Source: JAAELZ01 sp965209105 (lineage in GTDB: Bacteria > Pseudomonadota > Gammaproteobacteria > Arenicellales > Poriferihabitantaceae). From it: 64,000 nucleotides of DNA. The notes below the pieces were generated by a model that saw nothing but the letters and a program-made list of their open reading frames with translations, was not told where the DNA came from and did not search any database. Each line of letters opens with the position of its first letter. The first letter of the stretch is position 1. Shown here one piece after another: positions 24,661 to 32,688 of the stretch. Location of the stretch: the NCBI GenBank assembly GCA_965209105.1, contig CBDBQB010000034.1, forward strand, positions 1 to 64,000, given 5' to 3'. A program made the translations under genes and the position numbers.

Positions 24661-25866
24661 TCAAGCAAGTTTTTTGGCTTGCGCAACCCATTCTTCTCGA
24701 TCAATTCGGCCTTTAAAGCTGAGTTGTTCATCAATTTCCACGATGCGTTCTGGGCTTAACTCGGCGATTTGCTTGAAAGTCGTGATGCCCAAGGCTTCGA
24801 GTTTTTCTTCGATTACAGGGCCTATGCCATTGATTTCAGTCAGCTTATCAGCAACTTCTTTCTCAGATTTCGCCGTCTCTACTTTCTTCTTACTGACTTT
24901 CTTTATTGCTACCTCTACCTCCTTCTTAACAACTTTCTTTTTCGCAATCGTCACTTTTTTCTTAGTCACCGTTTTAGCTGGTTTTTCATCGGCCGCTTCA
25001 ATAGTTGGCTCAGCCTTCGCATTTACTTTTTTCTTAGTCACCGTTTTAACTGTTTTTTCTTCTGCCGTTTCGACAGTTGGCTCAGCCTTTGCGTTTACTT
25101 TCTTCTCAGCCAAATTAGGTATCACATCTTCCGCAGGCTCCTCTTCGTCAGAGGCGCTCAAACCTGCTGCTTGTGCAGTGAGCGCTTCTAAACGTGAATC
25201 ATTAATGGCATCTGCGGCTGCCCCCAGATACAGGCGAATCGAACGAATCGCGTCATCGTTTCCTGGAATTACATAATCAATGCCCACTGGGGAACAATTA
25301 CTGTCTACAACAGATACAACCGGAATGCCAAGCTTGTTCGCTTCGTTCACCGCGATATAGTCATACTCTCGATCTATCACGAACAAGACGTCGGGCAATC
25401 CGTTCATTTCTTTGATGCCCGACAAACTCTTCTCGAGTTTGGCGCGCTCTCGGTTAAATTGTAGAATTTCCTTTTTGACCAGCTTGTTAATACTGTCGGA
25501 CTCAACCATCTCGTCCATTTCTTTTAAACGATTAACTGATTTACGAATAGTTTTGTAGTTGGTCAACATACCGCCTAACCAACGAAAGTTGACATACGGG
25601 CTGTTACAGCGGTTGGCTTCTTGTTCAATCAGCTTGCTGGCTTGGCGCTTAGTACCCACAAACAGAATTTTTCCGCCTTGAGCAGCGACACTGCCTAGAA
25701 AATTGAGTGCCTCCGTAAGCATTGGCTTCGTTTGCTCAAGATCAATGATGTGGAGCTTGTTGCGTTCGCCAAATATATACGGCTCCATGCGAGGACACCA
25801 ATAGCGGGTTTGATGACCAAAATGACAGCCAGCCTCAAGCAGCTGTCGAATAGTAATATCAGACAT
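24661..25866 (-). CDS. rpsB: Ribosomal protein S2 with long repeat-rich tail and C-terminal helix-hairpin-helix domain
   Basis: Residues 1 to about 235 are a normal S2 (MSDITIRQLLEAGCHFGHQT, FVGTKRQASKLI, NFRWLGGMLTNYKTI, PGNDDAIRSIRLY), which helps assemble the 30S platform. E. coli S2 ends near residue 241, but this protein continues to 401. The tail begins acidic, then has two near-identical 24-residue Lys/Thr/Val/Glu units starting KKVNAKAEPT. A Lys/Val-rich stretch follows, and finally, from about residue 342, a helix-hairpin-helix-like domain (LTEINGIGPVIEEKLEALGI, then FKQIAEL). Such domains bind nucleic acid or act as protein contacts. It is the first gene of the rpsB-tsf-pyrH-frr run. 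Confidence 0.93.
   Translation of the reverse strand: MSDITIRQLLEAGCHFGHQTRYWCPRMEPYIFGERNKLHIIDLEQTKPMLTEALNFLGSVAAQGGKILFVGTKRQASKLIEQEANRCNSPYVNFRWLGGMLTNYKTIRKSVNRLKEMDEMVESDSINKLVKKEILQFNRERAKLEKSLSGIKEMNGLPDVLFVIDREYDYIAVNEANKLGIPVVSVVDSNCSPVGIDYVIPGNDDAIRSIRLYLGAAADAINDSRLEALTAQAAGLSASDEEEPAEDVIPNLAEKKVNAKAEPTVETAEEKTVKTVTKKKVNAKAEPTIEAADEKPAKTVTKKKVTIAKKKVVKKEVEVAIKKVSKKKVETAKSEKEVADKLTEINGIGPVIEEKLEALGITTFKQIAELSPERIVEIDEQLSFKGRIDREEWVAQAKKLA
24664..24843 (-). other. Helix-hairpin-helix domain appended to S2
   Basis: The last 60 codons of rpsB encode INGIGPVIEEKLEALGI, the two-helix hairpin with a GIGP turn seen in helix-hairpin-helix units of Rad51 N-domain or DUF4332 type. This is followed by SPERIVEIDEQLSFKGRIDR and a final helix. 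The same kind of domain is attached to other ribosomal proteins in some proteobacteria. It is separated from the S2 core by about 100 residues of low-complexity basic linker, so it could reach well away from the 30S body. Confidence 0.7.
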
Positions 25867-26243
25867 GAGAAATCTCTTTCGTTAGGGTTAAACTACCGCA
25901 GCGCGTTAACAAACTGAGAGGCGATTATTCGCTTCAGCACCCATGTTAACTGCGTCGCTCTGCGTGCAAATTAAGGGTATAAATACCCCGGTTAAATCGA
26001 GGGCGCGATTCTACAACAAGCGCTTTACTAACGAAAGGGGTTTTAGTGGCATTTCTCTATTCGATACCGTCTCCCATAAAGATATCAAATCGAACTTGTC
26101 CGCGCACGCTCAAAACCAGCCAGAATTATTTATGGCCATGTCCTCCCCGACTACATGTTTGGTGGTCGCAATGAGCTTTCGGGCGGGGCTGGAGCTTAGC
26201 CTTGTAATGCTCAGGATTTAGCTAAGCCTATGCTGATTTGATG
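25867..26243 (-). promoter_or_regulatory. Intergenic region with candidate rpsB promoter and S2 leader RNA
   Basis: This 377-bp stretch lies between ltaE and rpsB. On the minus strand TGTAGAAT (26015-26008) resembles an extended -10 box, although the -35 is poor. The leader would contain the hairpin GGGTAT/ATACCC (25976-25989) and the segment CTGCGGTAGTTTAACCC just before the start codon. S2 represses its own operon through a structured leader in gammaproteobacteria, and position and hairpins fit that, but I could not align it to the known motif. A plus-strand ORF at 25943-26221 has no recognisable features and is probably spurious. Confidence 0.35.
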
Positions 26244-27275
26244 CTACGCCTTACGAACATCGCGCACAAAATCATCAATCTGAGCTTGTGTCGTTGCCCA
26301 AGAACACACCAGACGATAAGCCCCATCGGCGATAAAATCGTAAAATTTCCAGCCTTTGGCGCGCAAAACATTCGCAACATTGGCTGGCATGGTTAAAAAG
26401 ACACCATTTGAATGAACCGGGCTCACTAACTCAATCCCTTCGATTTCGGAAAGCCGCGCACCCAATTCGCTGGCACATCGATTGGCATGTTGCGCGTAGT
26501 CTAGCCAAACCCCATCTTTGAGCATTCCCAACCACGGCGCAGAGATATAGCGCATTTTTGATGCGAGTTGTCCGGCTTGTTTGCATCGAAACTCGAACTC
26601 TTGTGCGAGCGATTTATTAAAAAACACCACTGCGTCGCCAATCGCCATGCCATTTTTCGTGCCGCCCAGACTCAGCACGTCAACACCCGCTTGCCAACTA
26701 GTCGCGGCGGGCGCAACATTCAGCGATGCAAGCGCATTGGCGAATCGCGCACCATCCATATGCATATACATGTTGTGCTGACCCAATACCTCGCTGAGCT
26801 TCTCTATTTCACTTGGTGTATAAACTGTTCCGATTTCAGTTGATTGTGTAATCGATAAAACCTTAGGCTTGGGGAAGTGCATGTCCGAGCGTTTGGTGAT
26901 GAGTGCTTCTAGTTCGGAGGCAATCACCTTCCCTTGTTCGCCTTGCATGGTTAATAATTTTGTGCCGTGTGAGAAGAATTCTGGCGCACCGCACTCATCT
27001 GTTTCGATATGTGCCATGCGATGACTCAATACGCTGTGATAAGACTGACACATGGACGCCAAAGAAAGCGCGTTACAGGCCGTACCGTTAAAGGCAAAAA
27101 ATACTTCGCAGTCCGTTTCAAAAACTTCACGGATACGGTCAGCCGCCTTTCTGGTCCATTCGTCATCGCCATAGGCATCCGCAAAACCTTTGTTTGCTTG
27201 CTCCAAAGCAGACCATGCCTCGGGCGCGATCCCAGAATAATTATCACTCGCAAAACAATTTTTAGTGTACGTCAT
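26244..27275 (-). CDS. ltaE: Low-specificity L-threonine aldolase
   Basis: This PLP enzyme cleaves threonine and allo-threonine to glycine and acetaldehyde. The 343-residue protein has the fold-type I features of the family: FASDNYSGIAPEA at the start, FAFNGTACNALSLASM, HMDGARFANALASL for PLP and substrate contact, and the Schiff-base Lys in LSLGGTKNGMAIGDAV. It stands alone between ftsK and rpsB on the minus strand, with 86 bp to ftsK. The family assignment is firm; preference for threonine over beta-hydroxy homologues is inferred. Confidence 0.92.
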   Translation of the reverse strand: MTYTKNCFASDNYSGIAPEAWSALEQANKGFADAYGDDEWTRKAADRIREVFETDCEVFFAFNGTACNALSLASMCQSYHSVLSHRMAHIETDECGAPEFFSHGTKLLTMQGEQGKVIASELEALITKRSDMHFPKPKVLSITQSTEIGTVYTPSEIEKLSEVLGQHNMYMHMDGARFANALASLNVAPAATSWQAGVDVLSLGGTKNGMAIGDAVVFFNKSLAQEFEFRCKQAGQLASKMRYISAPWLGMLKDGVWLDYAQHANRCASELGARLSEIEGIELVSPVHSNGVFLTMPANVANVLRAKGWKFYDFIADGAYRLVCSWATTQAQIDDFVRDVRKA

Positions 27276-27361
27276 CTACTGCTCTGGAACCTCTAATTTC
27301 GTGCGGGGCGACTGCTGTGATATAAGCGATACAGAATATTGCTCCACTCGATATTGATAGA

Positions 27362-29704
27362 TCACTCTACCGGCGGAGGCGCCATAATTTCGCGTTTGCC
27401 GTGCTCTAGCGGCCCCACAACGCCCTGTTCCTCCATCGTTTCAATCATCCGTGCAGCGCGGTTATAACCCACCCGCAGATATCGCTGAACGGCTGATATC
27501 GACGCCTTGCGTTCTTTGGTGACGAAAAAAACTGCACGATCATACAAGGCATCGGCCTCATCTCCGCCGGGCCCATCATTGCCTGCATAACTTCCGCCTA
27601 CGCCATCCATATTCGGCTCGCCTTCTGTGATTGCATCAATATAAACTGGGGAACCCATTCTACGCAGATGTCGTGTAACATTTTTAACTTCATCATCAGA
27701 CACAAATGCACCATGCACGCGCATCGGATACGCTGTGCCGGGCGGCATGAAAAGCATATCACCCTGCCCGAGCAATTGTTCTGCGCCCATTTGATCGAGC
27801 ACGGTTCTAGAATCTGCGCGAGAAGATACTTGGAAGGCGATACGGCTCGGCACGTTGGCCTTAATAAGACCCGTCACAACATCTACCGATGGGCGCTGCG
27901 TGGCCAAGACCAGATGAATGCCTGCTGCGCGTGCGCGTTGCGCGATTCTTATAATAATTTCCTCGATTTTTTTCTTGGTGACCATCATCAAATCCGCCAA
28001 CTCATCGACAATCACAACGATGTATGGCAAAGTTTCCAAGTGATCTGCAAGCGATTCTGGATCAGTCTCGTCACGTTCAAATAATGGGTTTTTGATCGGT
28101 TCACCCTTTAGTATTGCCTTATTGACTTTGTCGTTATAACCCGCGATGTTACGGACGCCTAGCTTCGCCATGATCAAAAAACGCCGATCCATTTCTCCGA
28201 TACACCAACGCAAAGCATTCGCAGCCTTACGCATATCCGTCACCACCGGTGCGAGCAAATGTGGGATTCCATCATAAACAGACAGCTCCAGCATTTTAGG
28301 ATCGACCATGATCATCCTCACTTGCTCTGGCGTACGGCTATAAACCAAGCTCATGATCAAGGCATTGATGCACACTGATTTACCCGAACCCGTGGTACCA
28401 GCCACCAATAAATGCGGCGTCTTGGATAATTCTGTTACCACCGAATTGCCGGCAATATCTTTACCGAGCACTATCGGCAAGGGGCCTTTTTGTTTCTCAA
28501 AATCTTCCGATGATAAGGACTCTAGCAAATAGACGATTTCACGAGATTGGTTAGGAATCTCAATACCCATGTAGGATTTGCCCGGAATATTCTCGACCAC
28601 ACGAATGCTGACGACTGAAATAGCGCGGGCTAAATCGCGGGATAAACCCACAACCGTACTGGCCTTAATCCCGGGCGCAAGCTCGATTTCAAAACGCGTG
28701 ATCACCGGGCCCGGCTGCACGGTTTCGACCGTAATATCGATGTTGAAATCTTTCAGCTTCTTAACCAACAAATTTGACATCATTTCGAGCTCTTGCTTCG
28801 AATATCCATGCTCTGTTTTCTGCACGGAATCGAGTATCGCCAATGGTGGCAATTCGCCCTTTGCATCTGAGACAAACAAAGGCATTTGCTTTTCTTTCTC
28901 GACCCGCTTACTCAAGGTCGGCACGCTAATTTTAGGGGTAATCTTGGGCGACTTTTTCTTAGTCAACTTGTCGCGGAAACTGCTGACAGATTCTGTGCGA
29001 CGCTTACGTTCTTGATTACCTTTGATTTCGTCTTTAAATCCGCTAAAGCGGTCTCGAATTTGGCCAAGTAAGCCAAAGCCTTTGGCGCCTAACCAGTCCA
29101 TTAATTTAAACCACGACAGGCGTGTCACCATCGTCACACCGGACAGGAATAAGCCCAAGGATATCAACGTGGAGCCAATCACACCAAATTTAGGCAGAAT
29201 GCTATTGGAAATAATTCCGCCGAGCATACCGCCCGAAACATAGGGTAGTGACGCCGGGTTTTGAATATATAAATGATCCAGTGCGGTCGCCCCGATCATC
29301 GCAAAACAAAAGCCCAGTATTGGAGAGATAATTATCGAGGCAGTTATTTCGGCGGCAAGCGGTTCTTTATCATCAATTAGATGCCACGCCGCCGCACCGA
29401 TCAATAAGATCACCAAATATGCCATCTTGCCAAAGACATTAAACATAAAGTCTGCGATCCAGGCACCGACACCACCACCCCAATTTTCAACGGGCGGCTG
29501 CCCCCCCACTTGAAACGGCCCAGGGTCAGTGGGTGAAAAAGAAATTAAACTAATAAAAAGATAAAACGCAATTGAGCCGAGCAGGAGTAAGCCGCCCTCT
29601 TTGATAATCGCGCTAAAGGTCGGTGATTTTCGTGCAGGAGCCGCGGTTTGGTGTGTCGTCTTACCGCTTTGGCCGAGTCGTTTCCGAATCGCAGCTTTGC
29701 GCAT
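27362..29704 (-). CDS. ftsK: DNA translocase FtsK
   Basis: FtsK is a septal membrane ATPase that pumps DNA and activates XerCD dimer resolution. Starting at 29704 gives 780 residues. An upstream ATG at 29782 would add an unlikely 26-residue extension. Four membrane segments fall in about residues 30-200, then a short linker. The motor follows, with LLVAGTTGSGKSVCINAL (Walker A), VVIVDELADLMMV (Walker B) and LATQRPSVDVVTGLIKANVPSRIAFQVSS. The C-terminal gamma winged helix (AVQRYLRVGYNRAARMIETM) reads KOPS sites. The linker is much shorter than in E. coli FtsK (1329 residues), as in many other bacteria. It is divergent from trxB. Confidence 0.95.
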   Translation of the reverse strand: MRKAAIRKRLGQSGKTTHQTAAPARKSPTFSAIIKEGGLLLLGSIAFYLFISLISFSPTDPGPFQVGGQPPVENWGGGVGAWIADFMFNVFGKMAYLVILLIGAAAWHLIDDKEPLAAEITASIIISPILGFCFAMIGATALDHLYIQNPASLPYVSGGMLGGIISNSILPKFGVIGSTLISLGLFLSGVTMVTRLSWFKLMDWLGAKGFGLLGQIRDRFSGFKDEIKGNQERKRRTESVSSFRDKLTKKKSPKITPKISVPTLSKRVEKEKQMPLFVSDAKGELPPLAILDSVQKTEHGYSKQELEMMSNLLVKKLKDFNIDITVETVQPGPVITRFEIELAPGIKASTVVGLSRDLARAISVVSIRVVENIPGKSYMGIEIPNQSREIVYLLESLSSEDFEKQKGPLPIVLGKDIAGNSVVTELSKTPHLLVAGTTGSGKSVCINALIMSLVYSRTPEQVRMIMVDPKMLELSVYDGIPHLLAPVVTDMRKAANALRWCIGEMDRRFLIMAKLGVRNIAGYNDKVNKAILKGEPIKNPLFERDETDPESLADHLETLPYIVVIVDELADLMMVTKKKIEEIIIRIAQRARAAGIHLVLATQRPSVDVVTGLIKANVPSRIAFQVSSRADSRTVLDQMGAEQLLGQGDMLFMPPGTAYPMRVHGAFVSDDEVKNVTRHLRRMGSPVYIDAITEGEPNMDGVGGSYAGNDGPGGDEADALYDRAVFFVTKERKASISAVQRYLRVGYNRAARMIETMEEQGVVGPLEHGKREIMAPPPVE

Positions 29705-29860
29705 TGCATTTCTGTCGTTCGCCACAATAAATGATGTTAAGTTCTTACGATAAAAGAAGACACATATTTTATCACGAGCCAACGTTTCAAGTTCTAGATT
29801 CTAGGCAGACACGCCGTTACAATAGCCGCTTTTAAGCTCGCTCAACCACCTTATCATTTT

Positions 29861-30820
29861 ATGACTGAAGTCACCCATCACCCCCTTTTAATACTAGGCT
29901 CTGGGCCCGCAGGCTACACCGCTGCTATTTATGCAGCACGAGCAAATCTAAAACCTGTACTCATCACCGGTTTAGAGCAAGGCGGTCAACTCACCACCAC
30001 AACGGACGTCGATAATTGGCCGGGTGAAGCGGAGGGTATTCAAGGGCCAGAATTAATGGACAAGATGTTGGCGCAAGCCAAGCGTTTTGATACTGAAGTC
30101 ATATTCGATCAAATTGATAGCGTTGATTTAGATCAAAAACCTTATCAACTTCAAGGTGATTCACAAAACTACAGCTGTGATGCATTGATTATTTGCACCG
30201 GCGCATCCGCCAAATATTTAGGCCTAGAATCCGAAGAAGCCTTTAAGGGAAAAGGCGTGTCGGCCTGCGCGACTTGCGATGGCTTCTTTTATAAAAATCA
30301 GAAAGTCGCAGTCATTGGCGGCGGTAATACAGCTGTTGAAGAAGCCTTGTATCTATCCAATATCGCCTCTGAAGTTGTCTTGGTTCATCGCCGAGATGAA
30401 CTGCGCGCTGAAGCCATACTGATCGATCACTTGATGGCAAAAACCGTTGAAAACGGCGGCAACATTACCATCGAATGGAACCACAACCTAGATGAAGTCT
30501 TGGGCGATGATGCTGGCGTAACTGGAATGCGCATCAAACACGCACAGGACGACAGCACTAAAGATCACGATTTGATGGGCGTATTTATCGCCATTGGACA
30601 CAGCCCCAATACAGGGATTTTCAAAGATTATCTTGATATGGCAGGCGGCTATCTCATTACCAAAGGCGGTACCGACGGCGATGCCACACAAACCTCCAAG
30701 GCAGGCGTATTCGCCGCTGGCGATGTCATGGATCATGTTTATCGACAGGCCGTCACCTCTGCCGGCACGGGCTGTATGGCGGCCTTAGATGCCGAGCGCT
30801 ATTTAAAAACGCTCGAATAA
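29861..30820 (+). CDS. trxB: Thioredoxin reductase
   Basis: TrxB passes electrons from NADPH through FAD to thioredoxin. The 319-residue protein has the FAD motif LLILGSGPAGYTAAIYAARA, the redox-active CATCDGFF, the NADPH motif VAVIGGGNTAVEEALYLS and the FAD-closing GVFAAGDVMDHVYRQAV. It is divergent from ftsK, an arrangement common in gammaproteobacteria. The Smr gene starts 28 bp later and may be co-transcribed. Confidence 0.96.
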   Translation: MTEVTHHPLLILGSGPAGYTAAIYAARANLKPVLITGLEQGGQLTTTTDVDNWPGEAEGIQGPELMDKMLAQAKRFDTEVIFDQIDSVDLDQKPYQLQGDSQNYSCDALIICTGASAKYLGLESEEAFKGKGVSACATCDGFFYKNQKVAVIGGGNTAVEEALYLSNIASEVVLVHRRDELRAEAILIDHLMAKTVENGGNITIEWNHNLDEVLGDDAGVTGMRIKHAQDDSTKDHDLMGVFIAIGHSPNTGIFKDYLDMAGGYLITKGGTDGDATQTSKAGVFAAGDVMDHVYRQAVTSAGTGCMAALDAERYLKTLE

Positions 30821-30848
30821 CGTAAGCTTATTTATTAAGGGTTTACGC

Positions 30849-31391
30849 ATGGTAGATGATATCGATTTCAAACAAGCCATGCGCGGAGTTAAACCGCTCA
30901 AAAAACAATCCTCCCAAGCACCTACTAAATCGCAGCCATCTGCTCGAGCTATTCGATCACAAATTGTCAGTCGATCAACCCAAACCGCTGAGCCTGATAA
31001 ACGATCAAGCTTAAAACGCGCCAACGATACGGGGCGCAGTCACGAACAAGGTGCGAGTGAATTGTTCTTTTTGAGTAGCGGCCTACAAAACAAAGTTCTA
31101 AAAGACCTAAAACGTGGCAACCGTTATCCAATTGACGAGACACTCGATTTACATGGCCTAACGCAAACCAAAGCACAAATCGCCATCGATAACTTATTAC
31201 TGAATTTGCAAACCAATGAAACGCAATGCGTTTGCATCATTCACGGCAAAGGCCTGCGCTCGTCCGACGGCCCTACCCTTAAAGACTTCACCGCAAAATA
31301 TCTAAAAACACTGCATTCCGTTCGCGCCTATTGTTCTGCTCAAGCACAGGATGGCGGAACAGGGGCTTTGTATGTGTTGCTCAAAACATAG
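30849..31391 (+). CDS. Smr-domain protein (SmrA/YdaL-like endonuclease)
   Basis: The 180-residue protein has an N-terminal variable, charged half and a C-terminal Smr domain beginning at TLDLHGLTQTKAQIAIDNLL (about residue 97). It continues with CVCIIHGKGLRSSDGP and ends in GGTGALYVLLK. LDLH and HGKG are the diagnostic motifs. Stand-alone Smr proteins in proteobacteria nick DNA or cleave RNA, and some rescue stalled ribosomes. It is downstream of trxB by 28 bp. The exact substrate is unknown. Confidence 0.88.
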   Translation: MVDDIDFKQAMRGVKPLKKQSSQAPTKSQPSARAIRSQIVSRSTQTAEPDKRSSLKRANDTGRSHEQGASELFFLSSGLQNKVLKDLKRGNRYPIDETLDLHGLTQTKAQIAIDNLLLNLQTNETQCVCIIHGKGLRSSDGPTLKDFTAKYLKTLHSVRAYCSAQAQDGGTGALYVLLKT

Positions 31392-31414
31392 GATTTTCAA
31401 ATAGTCTAAGAATC

Positions 31415-31706
31415 GAGTTTCCAGTCATGCTCGGGATCACCTGAAACCTAGCATCACCGGTGACTCAAGGAGTACCCAGCGCGAAGCGCCGAGTATCGCA
31501 GTCGGAAGTGGGTCAATTTTCAGGGAAGAAAATTGAGTAAGGCCAGTGCAGGAAGCGCTGTGCGTACGGCCGAATGGAGATCAGCAAACGCAGGAAATAA
31601 GCGTAACCCGGGCCGCCTTTTCTTTCCACGCTTATAAAGGGTAACGCTCCATGCTTGCTATAAATCAATCAAATCAATCGTGTCTGAGCCTATTGGCTCT
31701 TTATTC
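31415..31706 (+). ncRNA. Candidate CsrA/RsmA-sequestering small RNA (CsrB/RsmZ-like)
   Basis: This ORF-free stretch encodes a run of hairpins with GGA in or next to the loop. CAATTTTC-AGGGAA-GAAAATTG is at 31514-31535, CAGTGC-AGGAA-GCGCTG at 31544-31560, ACGC-AGGAAATAA-GCGT at 31588-31604, and a weaker one with CAAGGA lies near 31461-31476. Further GGA motifs occur at 31503, 31575 and in GGGATC near 31433. It ends in the intrinsic terminator at 31686-31706. Multiple loop-exposed AGGA motifs are the defining feature of CsrB, RsmY and RsmZ, which titrate the regulator CsrA/RsmA. The exact 5' end is not clear. Alternatives are an unrelated structured RNA or an attenuator. Confidence 0.45.
31686..31706 (+). 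terminator. Rho-independent terminator
   Basis: GAGCC (31686-31690) pairs with GGCTC (31695-31699) around a TATT loop and is followed by TTTATT. It would end transcripts from the candidate small RNA or from trxB-smr. It lies just before the convergent small membrane-protein gene. Confidence 0.6.
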
Positions 31707-31744
31707 GACGAGTCACAATGGCTATGTGAACCTTACTGATCCCC

Positions 31745-32005
31745 TTAATTAAGAACCGAATATTCAATAAAAATATAAGTGACAACTAGAATGAACGCTA
31801 AATCAATTCCATACAATACTGACCGAGGTGCGGTATTGAACCATCCGCGATAAGGCATACCGATAATGAATAAAAAGAAGATCATTAACGCGCTAAATAT
31901 AATAATGTTTTGATGCGCGAGAACATATAAACCAATCGTGCTCGGCACTAGGGTCAGAAAAAAGTTCCTAGATCCCTTTTGTTTAAAAAAACTCATCACA
32001 AACAT
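31745..32005 (-). CDS. Small hypothetical membrane protein
   Basis: The ATG at 32005, preceded by GGGAG at good spacing, gives an 86-residue protein; an in-frame ATG at 32017 lacks such a site. Hydrophobic segments cover about residues 15-30, 33-50 and 64-82, so it is probably a three-helix inner-membrane protein. I recognise no family. It sits directly downstream, on the same strand, of tRNA-Pro, a hairpin-rich stretch and a second copy of the tRNA 3' end, and may have arrived with them. Confidence 0.55.
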   Translation of the reverse strand: MFVMSFFKQKGSRNFFLTLVPSTIGLYVLAHQNIIIFSALMIFFLFIIGMPYRGWFNTAPRSVLYGIDLAFILVVTYIFIEYSVLN

Positions 32006-32019
32006 GTTCACTCCCATAG

Positions 32020-32042
32020 AATTGGTCGGGGCGAGAGGATTT
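32020..32042 (-). repeat. Second copy of the tRNA-Pro 3' end (23-bp direct repeat)
   Basis: The 23 bases here are identical to 32206-32228, which are the 3' T-arm and acceptor end of tRNA-Pro including CCA and the next few bases. The two copies have the same orientation, 186 bp apart. Duplicated tRNA 3' ends are the usual scar of site-specific integration (attL/attR), and the copy lies on the side where an integrated element would be. The intervening DNA is far too short for a known island, so it may be a deletion remnant or a partial tRNA duplication. Confidence 0.6.
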
Positions 32043-32205
32043 ACGTCGCGCTTTCCTGCGCGCCGCCCTTCGGGTCATTGCGTCTGCGCAATGATCAAAA
32101 TCGTTCCTGACGATTTTGTGAATCTCTTTTATCGGTTCCATCTCCCTCTCAATTCTCTAATAAATTTAAGCTCTCTTTTTCTTGCGAAGGGTTTAAAAAA
32201 TTAGA
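32043..32205 (-). ncRNA. Candidate structured RNA with GGA-loop hairpins downstream of tRNA-Pro
   Basis: Read on the minus strand, this stretch has AAAATCGT-CAGGA-ACGATTTT, a perfect 8-bp stem with a CAGGA loop. It also has TCATTGCG-CAGA-CGCAATGA and CGCGC-AGGAAA-GCGCG. GGA also occurs in GAGGGAGATGGAACC further upstream. The CAGGA and AGGAA loops match the high-affinity CsrA/RsmA site. It lies between the two copies of the tRNA-Pro 3' end and upstream of the small membrane-protein gene. It could be a separate small RNA, a tRNA trailer product or a 5' leader controlled by CsrA. Confidence 0.35.
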
Positions 32206-32207
32206 AA

Positions 32208-32285
<78 letters not shown>

Positions 32286-32301
32286 ATTTAGGCGGCGTAT
32301 T

Positions 32302-32682
32302 CTACTGCAACATTGACACAACTTCATCCAATTCCTTGATGACTTGTGTAATGATATTTTTAGATTGAGATCCGAGTGAATTGGGTGTGTTAGAGGGGGT
32401 GTCTTTCCCGCCTGAGCCGTTCAATTTTGTTCTAGCCCCTGAGATTGTAAAGCCATCGATGTAGAGCAACTGACGTATCGCGCGCACCAATTTAACTTCA
32501 TGGCGCTGATAATAACGACGATTGCCGCGTCGCTTAACCGGCTTGAGTTGATCGAACTCCTGCTCCCAATAGCGAAGAACATGGGGCTTGATATAGCATA
32601 GCTTGCTCACTTCACCGATGGTGAAATATCGTTTTCCTGGGATTTCTGGCAGTTCCATCGCGCCAGTATCGAGCATGGTCAT
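32302..32682 (-). CDS. MerR-family transcriptional regulator next to ihfA
   Basis: The 126-residue protein has a MerR winged-helix domain (RYFTIGEVSKLCYIKPHVLRY, then WEQEF) followed by RRYYQRHEVKLVRAIRQLLYIDGFTISGAR. Its C-terminal helix is short and lacks the cysteines of metal-sensing MerR proteins. The same protein sits directly after ihfA in Pseudomonas and relatives, but its target is not known. It is 6 bp from ihfA and so in the pheST-ihfA transcript. Confidence 0.88.
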   Translation of the reverse strand: MTMLDTGAMELPEIPGKRYFTIGEVSKLCYIKPHVLRYWEQEFDQLKPVKRRGNRRYYQRHEVKLVRAIRQLLYIDGFTISGARTKLNGSGGKDTPSNTPNSLGSQSKNIITQVIKELDEVVSMLQ

Positions 32683-32688
32683 CGGGTA

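Noticed and set aside
24985..25110. Direct repeats in rpsB as a possible CRISPR or mobile repeat
   Set aside because: They are in-frame coding repeats of a 24-residue protein unit with no spacer structure.
24162..25276. Long plus-strand ORFs (184, 200 and 140 codons) opposite tsf and rpsB
   Set aside because: They are antisense shadows of Lys/Ala/Glu-rich coding sequence; the minus-strand proteins are clear EF-Ts and S2.
25943..26221. 92-codon plus-strand ORF upstream of rpsB on the opposite strand
   Set aside because: No domain or ribosome-binding site, and it covers the likely rpsB promoter and leader; judged non-coding.
28578..29015. 145-codon plus-strand ORF
   Set aside because: Shadow of ftsK on the other strand.
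31415..31706. tmRNA, RNase P RNA, SRP RNA or 6S RNA at this locus
   Set aside because: None of the conserved core sequences of those RNAs (for example the GAGGAAAGTCC segment of RNase P RNA) is present; the repeated GGA hairpins fit a Csr/Rsm-type RNA better.
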